Shown here in pieces: positions 28,236 through 37,400 of a DNA stretch of 64,000 nt. Source of the DNA: Lewinellaceae bacterium (GTDB taxonomy: Bacteria; Bacteroidota; Bacteroidia; Chitinophagales; Saprospiraceae); the NCBI GenBank assembly GCA_020636155.1, contig JACJYM010000007.1:95669-159668 (forward strand), given 5' to 3'. How positions within the stretch are numbered: position 1 is the first letter of the stretch; each line of letters opens with the position of its first letter. The notes beneath the pieces are model-generated. The model searched no databases. It was not told the origin of the DNA and was given only the letters and a program-made list of their open reading frames with translations. The position numbers were made by a program, and so were the translations under genes.

Positions 28236-30620
28236 CTAATTATGGAAATAAACATTGTCGACATATACGGTGGAGGCACCCGTTGGCCTTCCAACTAAGA
28301 TATATTGAGCCATGTGATTACGGGTCGTGAGACCTGTAAAATCACTCAAAGGAATATCATAACTAATCCATTGGCCTTGAGCTGGTGTGTCAAATTCTAT
28401 TTGATGCTCGACATCATCTCCTCCGCCGTAGGCACCATCTGCACCAAAATCTACCAGTTTGACCGCAAAAAATGTAAAATCACTAGACCATACATCGATA
28501 TGAAAATGGGTCATGGCACTGGCATCAATTTGATTTGTAGTAGTTTCTATACCCACAAAGTCAAGACTCGAGTATTTTTTAGTGGCATTATTGTCTATTG
28601 TTACATCTTCTAATGAAGCTGCTGACCAATCCGTCCTCCAGCTATCGACCGGAACATTGGTATATACCTCTGAGAACAAAGAAATCACATTTTCTTGCAT
28701 TAAGGTCGGTTCGGGTGCAGCTACGTTTGGCTCAGTTCCATTATTCATATTTTCTTTGAAGAAATAAATATTATCCATGAATATTGTTCCGTTTCCATCG
28801 AATTTAAGTTGGAAAATATCTGTCAAATCCACATCTCCAAAAGTACTCAATGGAATATCTAAACTTGACCATCCCTGTGTAGGTACAATCAAATTAGAAT
28901 TATTTTCTACTGGCCCAGGACTGATTAAATAAATATTGAGCAATGTTGAGTTCATTGTCCAATAATCTATATGCAAATATTCCATTTCACTGACATCTTG
29001 TGAACTGCCTAGTTCAATCCCTTGATAGTTTAATCCAGTCAACTGAATTGTATTATTGCCTTGAATGGCGAGCTGCGAAAATACGGTTGCCTGACCCCAA
29101 TTAGGATTAAGATTGGTGTTCACGACATTTTCATAACTATCACTATATACAGAAATGACATCATTTTGATCTTGCATAGGAGTTGGTGCTGCCGTAGTTG
29201 GAATCGTCGGGTTCGTGACCGTGCCATCATTGTAGAAATAAATATTATCAACGAAAACGGTCGGCAAATCTCCTGATAACACAATTTGTGCCAGATGTGA
29301 TTTCGATGTGAGCCCCGTGAAATCTGACATAGGAATATCCAAACTTACCCATTCCTCAGTCTGTAATATTGGACTGGTAAAACTGATCTCATGAGAGGCA
29401 TTGTCATTTCCATCAAAGGTTCCATCTGGTCCCAGATCAAAAAGCAACACTTTAAAGGTTTTAGGCAAATCTGTGGGATTAGGTGTCCAAATGTCAATAT
29501 GAAGATGTGTCATATCCGAAACATCAATCGTCGGTGACGTAAATTGTATACCTACAAAATTGAGGTTTTGGTATCTAATGATATCATCTCCGTCCACCTC
29601 TATGATGTCAGAAGTCGTCGTTGAAAACTGCCAATACCCATTGTAAAAATCTACATTGACATTGGTATAATAATCACTAAAAATTGAAATTACATCCTCA
29701 GAATCCTTCGTTGGAGCAGGGGCTGGTGTCAGTGGTAATATAGGAGCTCCAGATGATTCAATATGCAAAGAACCCTCCACAGGAATTCCATTAAGTGTCG
29801 CAGTTATAACCGCAGAACCTGCATTTATAACCATTACCGTACCGGTTTCGTCCACAACTGCCACTGATTCGTCAGATGAAGAAAAAGTGAAGTAAGCCGA
29901 TGAAGTATTCACATTTTGATTTATGCCTGTAGGCAAATTAAAAGTTGTAATTCCATTAAGATTATAGGTTGAGCCTGTTTCGGCCTGTACAGTGACATCT
30001 TCACCATCGAGAATACTCGCTTCCTGGTGAGCAATGGTTCCTAGATTTTCGAACATGACTTCATCAATCCAAATCGTGTAACCTCGTTCCTCTTCTGGGC
30101 CTTCTGAATAAAAGAACATGCCTCTCTCTTTCGTAAGCTTTGAAGCATCAGGTAATGGTATGTAGTATTTTGTCCAATTTGTATTTACGGGAACATCCGT
30201 AATCGAGGCTTGAAAGGTATTTTCACCTAGATCATTTCCAATTCCTAAAATGTCAATATTCGCTGCTTTACTGGCCTTTGCCCAAAAGGTAAGTGCAGTA
30301 TAGGACGAAAGGTCTCGACCTGTTTCAGTAAAATACACTCCACCGGCATAAGCCCCTTTGGGGTCTTCAAAATCAGGAACTGCTATTCTCATGGATGAAG
30401 TCCCCTTATATTTTACCTCAGTATCCACATCAAAAGCCGTCACATCGGATCCCCCAAAAGCCGCATAATTGAGCCCTGAACTGAAACCATCGATATATAC
30501 TTCTGCCGTCGTCGGGTATGTTGCTTCTGGCAATCCATCTATATCTCTTTCACAACCAGTAATAAAAACCCAGAAAATGAGTAGGGTGAGAATTATCGAT
30601 AAGTTGCTTATATTTTTCAT
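28236..30620 (-). CDS. Multi-module surface lipoprotein, putative glucan-binding protein
   Basis: This 794-aa protein starts at ATG 30620, giving the lipoprotein signal FITGC (Cys23); an earlier start at 30656 would add a charged tail before it. Modules in order: a galactose-binding-like CBM fold (about 30-190, ends GYTIWIDEVMFENLG), a Big_2 Ig-like domain (about 195-290), then three related beta-sandwich modules. These begin DVISIFSDYYTNVNVD, DVISVYSDSYENVVNT and NVISLFSEVYTNVPVD, and each ends with a (Y/F)(V/M)DN(I/V)YF motif. No catalytic residues are recognised. In position and architecture it takes the place of a SusE/SGBP-type binding protein, but it is not a SusD homologue. It lies between the GH-barrel gene and the GH16 gene. 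Confidence 0.78.
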   Translation of the reverse strand: MKNISNLSIILTLLIFWVFITGCERDIDGLPEATYPTTAEVYIDGFSSGLNYAAFGGSDVTAFDVDTEVKYKGTSSMRIAVPDFEDPKGAYAGGVYFTETGRDLSSYTALTFWAKASKAANIDILGIGNDLGENTFQASITDVPVNTNWTKYYIPLPDASKLTKERGMFFYSEGPEEERGYTIWIDEVMFENLGTIAHQEASILDGEDVTVQAETGSTYNLNGITTFNLPTGINQNVNTSSAYFTFSSSDESVAVVDETGTVMVINAGSAVITATLNGIPVEGSLHIESSGAPILPLTPAPAPTKDSEDVISIFSDYYTNVNVDFYNGYWQFSTTTSDIIEVDGDDIIRYQNLNFVGIQFTSPTIDVSDMTHLHIDIWTPNPTDLPKTFKVLLFDLGPDGTFDGNDNASHEISFTSPILQTEEWVSLDIPMSDFTGLTSKSHLAQIVLSGDLPTVFVDNIYFYNDGTVTNPTIPTTAAPTPMQDQNDVISVYSDSYENVVNTNLNPNWGQATVFSQLAIQGNNTIQLTGLNYQGIELGSSQDVSEMEYLHIDYWTMNSTLLNIYLISPGPVENNSNLIVPTQGWSSLDIPLSTFGDVDLTDIFQLKFDGNGTIFMDNIYFFKENMNNGTEPNVAAPEPTLMQENVISLFSEVYTNVPVDSWRTDWSAASLEDVTIDNNATKKYSSLDFVGIETTTNQIDASAMTHFHIDVWSSDFTFFAVKLVDFGADGAYGGGDDVEHQIEFDTPAQGQWISYDIPLSDFTGLTTRNHMAQYILVGRPTGASTVYVDNVYFHN

Positions 30621-30730
30621 TTGATTAAAATTGTATATTTTTCTAAAAATGACCAAATGCCGTTAATTATTCCTCTTGTTTGTCATAATCATCTCAGAAA
30701 TGGTCGGTTTCATTTTATGTTGAATAATTT

Positions 30731-33700
30731 TTATTTAAAAATATTTAATTTGACATAAGTCCTAATTTCCCATTCGTTACCATTATCATAACCGGGTGCA
30801 GTCGGATCACATACATGAACCCCACTGGCATCAATATTATGTGTCGGACAGTATCTCGGCGAGTACTGATCTAAGGTTCTGTACGTCCCTCTCACACCCA
30901 AACTTGTAGTAGGTAGTTCAAACCAAGAAGGATTGCCTAAGGATGTTGATATATCGAGTACCAACTGTTGAGGATAGGTGAGATTAAAATCCCTGTGATA
31001 ATCATAAGGTCCCCAATCGTTTAATTTGACCCCGGTGATGACTTTCATAGAATTATAAATCATTCTAAAATCAATACCGGACCGATTGATGGTTCGCTTA
31101 TCACTACCATTGGCTTGAGCAGTACCTGCATAAATATTGGCGATAAGTCCCAAATTTGGATTCACTTTTGAAACTATTCTAGAATGAATTTCCCACAAAT
31201 CATGTGCTGGTGCAGCACCAGGAAATGCGAAAATTGTTCGTCCATCTCCTAGTATTCCTATTGCCGCATCTTGTGAGGTGGGCAGATGTCTATAAACAAA
31301 TCCAAGATTCATCGCAAACTTGGCATCCTCTGCTCGATCATTGTCCCATTCGTACATCCAAGTCGCAGGTGTAGGATCGTAGGTAAAGAGGATTTCACCA
31401 GCCACGGTCTCTCTATTAGATCTCACGGCAAATGGATCTGAAAGTATATTTCTTGGCCGACCAGGTGCATTCACATCACTAGGCATGGGTCCAACAATTG
31501 GCTTTTGCCAAAGGAAATTGGGTGCAATTTGTAGGTTACCAGCATAGTATGTAAAACCACTCAGTATGTTGTATTGATTTCCACTGCCTGAATCTTTGAG
31601 CTTCCAGCCTGTATATGTTTGCGTATAATCTCCACCACCATTGGCAACGAGCCCCATAATAGATCCTTGTGCATACCAGTTCACACGACCACTAGAGAGC
31701 ATTAATTTTATCTTACCTCCCCATGTATCGGAGTTTTTAATTTTGTCCTCATAAACGGTATAGTTACCAGCCTCACCTCCAGTAATCATAAATGCTCTAC
31801 CTACCAGTGGTTGACCTCCCCAGATTCCACCAAGCTCTACACCCAATTTTCCGAGTTTTGTCTTTGCATACAAAGTTGCTCGTCTCGTCTTTGGTGTTGG
31901 AATTGCAAATGAACTGACGGCAGTAGATCGTTGCTCAAGATCCTCATGAAACATTCCCGTAAAATTGAACTTGCCAATTTGCTTTGAGTATTTTAACAAG
32001 GCCGCAGGATTCGCTCCCCACCACAATTCCGGTCCTAATGCCAATGAAAATCCTTTGAAATTCCGTTTGCCATTCAATTCAATACCTAATGGAGCTTGAC
32101 CATTGTAAATATCAATGTTAGGTCCATAATTTGCCTCGGGATATAGTCCAAAAAAATCACCTTCATAACCCCAATGATAATGACCCGTACGATAAAATCC
32201 ATTGATATCAAATTGCTTGTGATTCCATGAGAAATCAGCACGATAAACTTGGACTCGGTTTACATCTCTCAAAGTAGTAGGACCGTTAGATGGAGTCGCG
32301 ACTGTCACCGGTCTCGCTCTATTTTCGTAAAATATCTGATCAATAGGATTAGTTGCAACATTTGCTACCACATTAAATTCAACATTTGCTCTTAAACTTG
32401 GGGAAGGATTTGCCGCAATCCCAACATAGAAGGATTGCATATGGTCGAAACCTAATTTATCGGGATAGTTTTCCTTGTCAGGATCAGGTTCCTTAGGCGT
32501 TGAAATAAGGTTTCCACCAGTATTAAAAGTTGTAAATTCTGCACTGAGTCGGCTGATGCTCAATTTTTGAGACTGCAAACCCTCCAAGGCCGCATTTTCA
32601 CCTCTCGCTTCCAATACCGCATCCATGATAGATATAGAATCAAAATAATCATCGACGACCGTTCGGTTCTTGACACTACTGCTCAGATTAAATTGATGAA
32701 CTTTTTGTAAGGCAAAATAGGCAGCTCGAGGATACAATTGATAAAGTCCTCTAGCATTGTTTGGTCCTTTAGCACATATACCAAACCATTCTTCATTCAT
32801 GTTATTTTCACCTTCGACATAATCACTTTCATAACCTCCATTAGACCAGCTGGCATTGTTATCATGTACATCCAAATTACTGGTTTGTCCGTATTTCCAC
32901 CAACCATCACTAAATTGAAAAGTAAATCCTCCTATGGTATTTTGGGCCCCGCCCATTCCAGCGGCATTTTTATATATATCTCGCCAATTTTCAACCAAAT
33001 AGTAGGCTTGAGCTTGCTGATCTTCTTGATTTGATTGTGCATTGAAGGCATCAGCACCGAATTCTGTAAGCATAAATGGTTTATTGAACTCCGCACGAAC
33101 TCTTGTAAATGCATCGGTAAATGTTTTTCCTCGATACATGTTAGCACCTAAGACATCGATGTCCTTGCATTCTTCAGCAATAATATCCAAAAACAACAAA
33201 TCACCGTTACAAATAGCAATTGGATGGCTGCTATCGATGGACTTCATTTCGACCACGGCTTCATTGAATAGTTTGTACAATGCCCTGGCTCTTATGGTTG
33301 ATTTTCTGTCCTCTAAAGGAATGTCCTCGGTTTCCGCTCCTTCCCAAAACAGACCATAGTTATTTTCATTACCCAATAAAAACATGAGGACACCAGGAGT
33401 ATCCTTGTATTCCATCACCATGTTTTTTGTTTCTGCAATTAATAGCTCCCTTGCTCGGGGGTCACTATACTCGGTGTTGGCAACCCAAGTACCGTCTAAA
33501 GTCAGGCCATATCGGCCAAATGAATGATTGAGCAAGGTATAGATTCCATATTTTTGAAAGATATAAGTAATCCACCGAGCTGGTACTCCAGTATATTGAC
33601 GAATGACATTGACACCCATATTTTTGAGTAAGGACATTTCTTCTTCCAAAGCAGCCATAATAATATCGTCCGGTTGATTCCAAAGGCTGTACGAGTAATT

Positions 33701-33871
33701 ATATCCTCTCGGAAAATAATCCCAATTCATTCCGTTGATAAAAAAGGGCTGATCATTTACCATTAAGGAGTAACCAGAGTTGTCATTCTTGACATAAATT
33801 TGGTTTGATTGGCTAAAAGTGTTAGAATAATAGGAAAAAAGTAAAAAACAAAGGAATATTAGTGTTCTCAT
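30731..33871 (-). CDS. Clan-A glycoside hydrolase fused to an outer-membrane beta-barrel
   Basis: This 1046-aa protein has signal peptide 1-20 (ends TFSQ). Residues about 24-400 form a GH2/GH5-like TIM barrel with a candidate acid/base Glu169 in LLGNENNYG and nucleophile Glu270 in MLTEFGADAF. Residues about 480-1046 have the alternating, glycine- and aromatic-rich strands of an outer-membrane beta-barrel (for example GKLGVELGGIWGGQPLVG) and end in KLNIFK. The single polypeptide would therefore anchor a hydrolase in the outer membrane. Neither part resembles SusC (no plug or TonB-box pattern seen). It is the first gene of the locus, with a -7-like element 41 bp upstream. The exact GH family is uncertain; transglycosylase activity is also possible. 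Confidence 0.75.
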   Translation of the reverse strand: MRTLIFLCFLLFSYYSNTFSQSNQIYVKNDNSGYSLMVNDQPFFINGMNWDYFPRGYNYSYSLWNQPDDIIMAALEEEMSLLKNMGVNVIRQYTGVPARWITYIFQKYGIYTLLNHSFGRYGLTLDGTWVANTEYSDPRARELLIAETKNMVMEYKDTPGVLMFLLGNENNYGLFWEGAETEDIPLEDRKSTIRARALYKLFNEAVVEMKSIDSSHPIAICNGDLLFLDIIAEECKDIDVLGANMYRGKTFTDAFTRVRAEFNKPFMLTEFGADAFNAQSNQEDQQAQAYYLVENWRDIYKNAAGMGGAQNTIGGFTFQFSDGWWKYGQTSNLDVHDNNASWSNGGYESDYVEGENNMNEEWFGICAKGPNNARGLYQLYPRAAYFALQKVHQFNLSSSVKNRTVVDDYFDSISIMDAVLEARGENAALEGLQSQKLSISRLSAEFTTFNTGGNLISTPKEPDPDKENYPDKLGFDHMQSFYVGIAANPSPSLRANVEFNVVANVATNPIDQIFYENRARPVTVATPSNGPTTLRDVNRVQVYRADFSWNHKQFDINGFYRTGHYHWGYEGDFFGLYPEANYGPNIDIYNGQAPLGIELNGKRNFKGFSLALGPELWWGANPAALLKYSKQIGKFNFTGMFHEDLEQRSTAVSSFAIPTPKTRRATLYAKTKLGKLGVELGGIWGGQPLVGRAFMITGGEAGNYTVYEDKIKNSDTWGGKIKLMLSSGRVNWYAQGSIMGLVANGGGDYTQTYTGWKLKDSGSGNQYNILSGFTYYAGNLQIAPNFLWQKPIVGPMPSDVNAPGRPRNILSDPFAVRSNRETVAGEILFTYDPTPATWMYEWDNDRAEDAKFAMNLGFVYRHLPTSQDAAIGILGDGRTIFAFPGAAPAHDLWEIHSRIVSKVNPNLGLIANIYAGTAQANGSDKRTINRSGIDFRMIYNSMKVITGVKLNDWGPYDYHRDFNLTYPQQLVLDISTSLGNPSWFELPTTSLGVRGTYRTLDQYSPRYCPTHNIDASGVHVCDPTAPGYDNGNEWEIRTYVKLNIFK

Positions 33872-33911
33872 ACTCTTATTAAAATTTTGACTTATTTTAT
33901 TGCTTTTGTAT

Positions 33912-33919
33912 CAAACATA
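33912..33919 (-). promoter_or_regulatory. Candidate -7 element upstream of the glucan locus
   Basis: TATGTTTG on the minus strand matches the Bacteroidota TAnnTTTG element and lies about 40 bp before the ATG at 33871. A TTTG at 33949-33952 is 29 bp further upstream, more than the usual spacing, so the -33 part is unconvincing. Confidence 0.35.
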
Positions 33920-34327
33920 AATTCTAAAAATCGATAAAAAGCTGACCACAAAGTGTGAAAATTAATATGTCAGATATTGCATTGAATTAATAATTAGCCA
34001 CACTATTAATGTCATCTTATCAAATTCGGTTTTCTAAAGTATAAATATAGTTAATTTGCTCTAAAATAAAGTATATACAAATAATATACAAATAAATTAA
34101 AAACCATGTTTTAAGGAGCTATAATACATTAAAACAAAGTGATAATTACGATTGAAATTATGGTATTTTGAATAGAAAAATTAATTTATGTATATAAATT
34201 GTATATATGATTAATTGAGAAATCTTACACCAGTAAGTTAAATTTATCCTTATGAAACCAATGACTTATTAAAGCTTAATTAGGCAAGGAATGAATTATC
34301 CATACGGTACTTTCATCACAGCTATAC

Positions 34328-34364
34328 TCGAACCTACAATATTGTATAAATATTGTAAGTTCGA
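34328..34364. repeat. Long inverted repeat after the giant surface-protein gene
   Basis: TCGAACCTACAATATT pairs with AATATTGTAAGTTCGA (15 of 16 pairs) around the loop GTATA. It lies 76 bp downstream of the stop of the giant gene. There is no T-run on either side, so it may be an operator or a non-canonical terminator. Confidence 0.6.
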
Positions 34365-34439
34365 ATAAATGATATGAGTTACCAAAACCAACACATTAGA
34401 TTAATTTAATTCATTTAACCTATTGAATGACTAAACCAA

Positions 34440-37400
34440 TTACCTCATCACTGTAATATCTCCGGTAAACACTTCTTCTTGGCCGCCACGTATCTTAAAC
34501 TTAACCATAAAAGTATAAACTCCTTGCTCTACGTTTCGTCCTTTGAATTTGCCGTCCCAACCATTATAGCGATTATTGACATCCACCAAGCTCTCATTGT
34601 AAACCAATGCTCCCCATCGGTCAAAAATGTATAAATCATACACATCTATTAATTCTGGTTTGTCAACGTATATGCCAAAATAATCATTGACACCATCCCC
34701 ATTTGGTGAAAATATATTCGGAGCCGTAATGAGGATATTTCTATCTACAAAAATATTGATAAACGCAATGGCTTCACAACCGTAAATATCAATTACTGTC
34801 AATGAGTATTGAGTAGAAAACGAAGGTCCTACCTCAGCTGACAAACAATTGATATCGAAACAATCCAAAGAATCTAAAGGAGACCAAAACGCTGTGTCAA
34901 TTTGTGATTCCGGTACACCAACAATAGCTGAAAGCAAGGTTTTATCGCCTAAATCGATTTTATCTATTCCATCAATGGATAATTCAAACGGTACACCTTC
35001 TTGAAGAGTCACTTGTTCTTCACTAGAACATCCATTGGCATCTACCACCACAATGGAATAAACCCCACCCTGAAGTCCAGAATAGAGCATCTGGGCTGTT
35101 AATGTCCCATTATTCAGTGCGGATTGATATGGTTCAGTTCCTCCTGAAATACTGGTGATACTTATCAATCCTTCAGGAGTGCTTCCACATCCTTCGTGTT
35201 CGTAATCATATACAAATTGAGGATAATCCGCTGGTAACACGACAACACTATCTTGGCTCATACAGTGATTTTCATTATTTGTTACCGATAAATAATAGAC
35301 ACCGGGTGATTCTACCACTATTTCATTAACGTTTCCAACAATATTTCCGAAAGCATCATACCAAGAGGAATTAGAATCTGTAACTCCAATAATCGATGCA
35401 TTAAGTGTCGCCTCATTATCATTGCAATCAATAGTAGTCTCATCACCGGCATCAATGGAAGGATAAGAAATAATATTTTCAACTATTACGGTGTCTATAT
35501 TCGTACAGCCATTATTAGAATCAATTGATTCTAAATAATAGGTGCCTTCTTGATTGACGTCAAGTGTCAATCCATTTGCATTAGGAATAGGATTATTATT
35601 ACTGTCATACCATTGATATGTGATGGTAGAACCAGTCTGGCTTGCACCAGCATCAATAGTAATTGTAGATAGTTGACAATCAATTGGCTCTGGTGCCTCA
35701 ATAGTGATAATTGGATATTCAATTAATTCAATGATTTCAATTTGATTCTGATTTTGACACCCCGTTAAAGTATCAATCGCAATTAATTGCACTATTCCGC
35801 CTTCTTCTACCGTAATTTCATTTTGATTTAATTGTACATTTTGATACACCCAAGTATAATCAACATTTGGTATTTCATCTGTAGATAAAGTAACCAATCC
35901 TACGACACAATCAATGACATTATCCGGACTTGCATAAATTACAACTGATGGAAGATCTGTATTACTATCTACAATTACCGTACTAAGTGGAGAAGTACAA
36001 TTATTAGTTATATTGATAACTTCTAATGTATATATTCCTCCTTCAGAGACCGTTGGATGCAAATCAGTTGAAATAATATTGCCGCTTTGGTCTCGCCAAA
36101 TATACTCATAATCATCCCCAACTGAGGTATTTGTACCACCTAAAGTCACTTCATTAATTAAGCAATTAATTACTAGATCGGGACCTGCATCTGCTACAGG
36201 TACACTTGAATCTACATCTACTAAGACCGAATCTATTGCTACACACTGATCTTCAAACGTAACTTCCAAATAATACCAACCTGGTATATCAACATTCGGA
36301 TTTTGTCCTTGAATCGTTACATTATCCGGGGTTACCCATACAAAAGTTCCTCCAGGTTCTGAGGCCGAGCCTTTGAGTTGGACTGAGTCATTATCACAGG
36401 TGATTATCATGTTTTCTCCTGCATCCACGGATTGATTACAAGACGAACATGGTGCCAGAGAGACACTTAACATTGTACTACAACTCGTGTCGTTGACATC
36501 CATAATATTTAATTGAATCATGCTATTATCCGCTGGCAAATTATCAATCACCACATTCTCATTATAATTAAATGGACCATAAGTATCTCCACCAATAATA
36601 ACAGAATAGGTTGAACCAGTATTTTGGCCTGAGACATAGATAGTCACGTCAAAAGTGTCATCATCTTCAGTGTTTCCGGTACCGCCGTCATCGCAATCAG
36701 AGATGTCAATAATATTGGCAACTAGTTCACAATCGTTAGAACATGTTGACGGAACTTCAACTTGAATATTAATGTTACAATCTTGATAATCAATATCTTC
36801 TAATTCTATGAGGATATCTCCATCTGATATATTAAGTGGACCTAAAGTTACTATCTGACCATAGTTTCCAAAAAAGATAAATGGACTCGTAATCTGATAA
36901 CCATCAGTTGAAACGTTTGTACCATTAACTATCAACTCGAATGTAAATGTATCATCAGAGGGGTCTGAAGAAGTACCATTGTCGTCACATAAAACATTTG
37001 ACACGACAGCCTCAAAAATATCACAAACTACATTATCTATGGTAAAGCCACACGATACACTACATCCATTAGCATCAGTTACAGTAACTTGGTAGTTGCC
37101 TGATTCTAGATTATTTATTTGGTATTGACCTAATGAGACTCCGCTTTGCGATCCATTTACTGAACCCATCCATATAATTTCAAATGGTTCCATTCCACTT
37201 ATAATATTGACACCCCCTACACCATCATTTCCATTGGGAGTAGAAACGGTAGATGTTTGAGTGCATGTGATATTTGGCAATGGACTTTCGATCATGACAA
37301 CCTCCACACATTCAGAATAACAATCCGTCACGGGGTCATAAGATTGAATGACATAAGTGCCAGCTGTGTTAGGTGTAAATGATTCACTATTGGCAAGGAG

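Larger units (their letters stand above)
33872..34439. other. 568-bp AT-rich intergenic region ahead of the glucan locus
   Basis: No coding frame or RNA gene is seen. The region holds the candidate -7 element at 33912-33919, a direct repeat of TATACAAATA (around 34075-34095), an AT-only palindromic stretch (TATATAAATTGTATATAT, around 34195) and the long hairpin at 34328-34364. It must contain the end of the giant-protein operon and the start of the glucan operon, both transcribed leftwards. Confidence 0.5.

Noticed and set aside
16195..33871. A SusC/SusD pair in the glucan locus
   Set aside because: No protein shows a plug-barrel TonB-dependent layout or SusD features; the barrel in 30731-33871 is fused to a hydrolase instead, and the lipoprotein is built of Ig-like and CBM-like modules.
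33872..34439. A tRNA or small RNA gene in the long intergenic region
   Set aside because: No cloverleaf or conserved tRNA boxes were found; only AT-rich palindromes are present.
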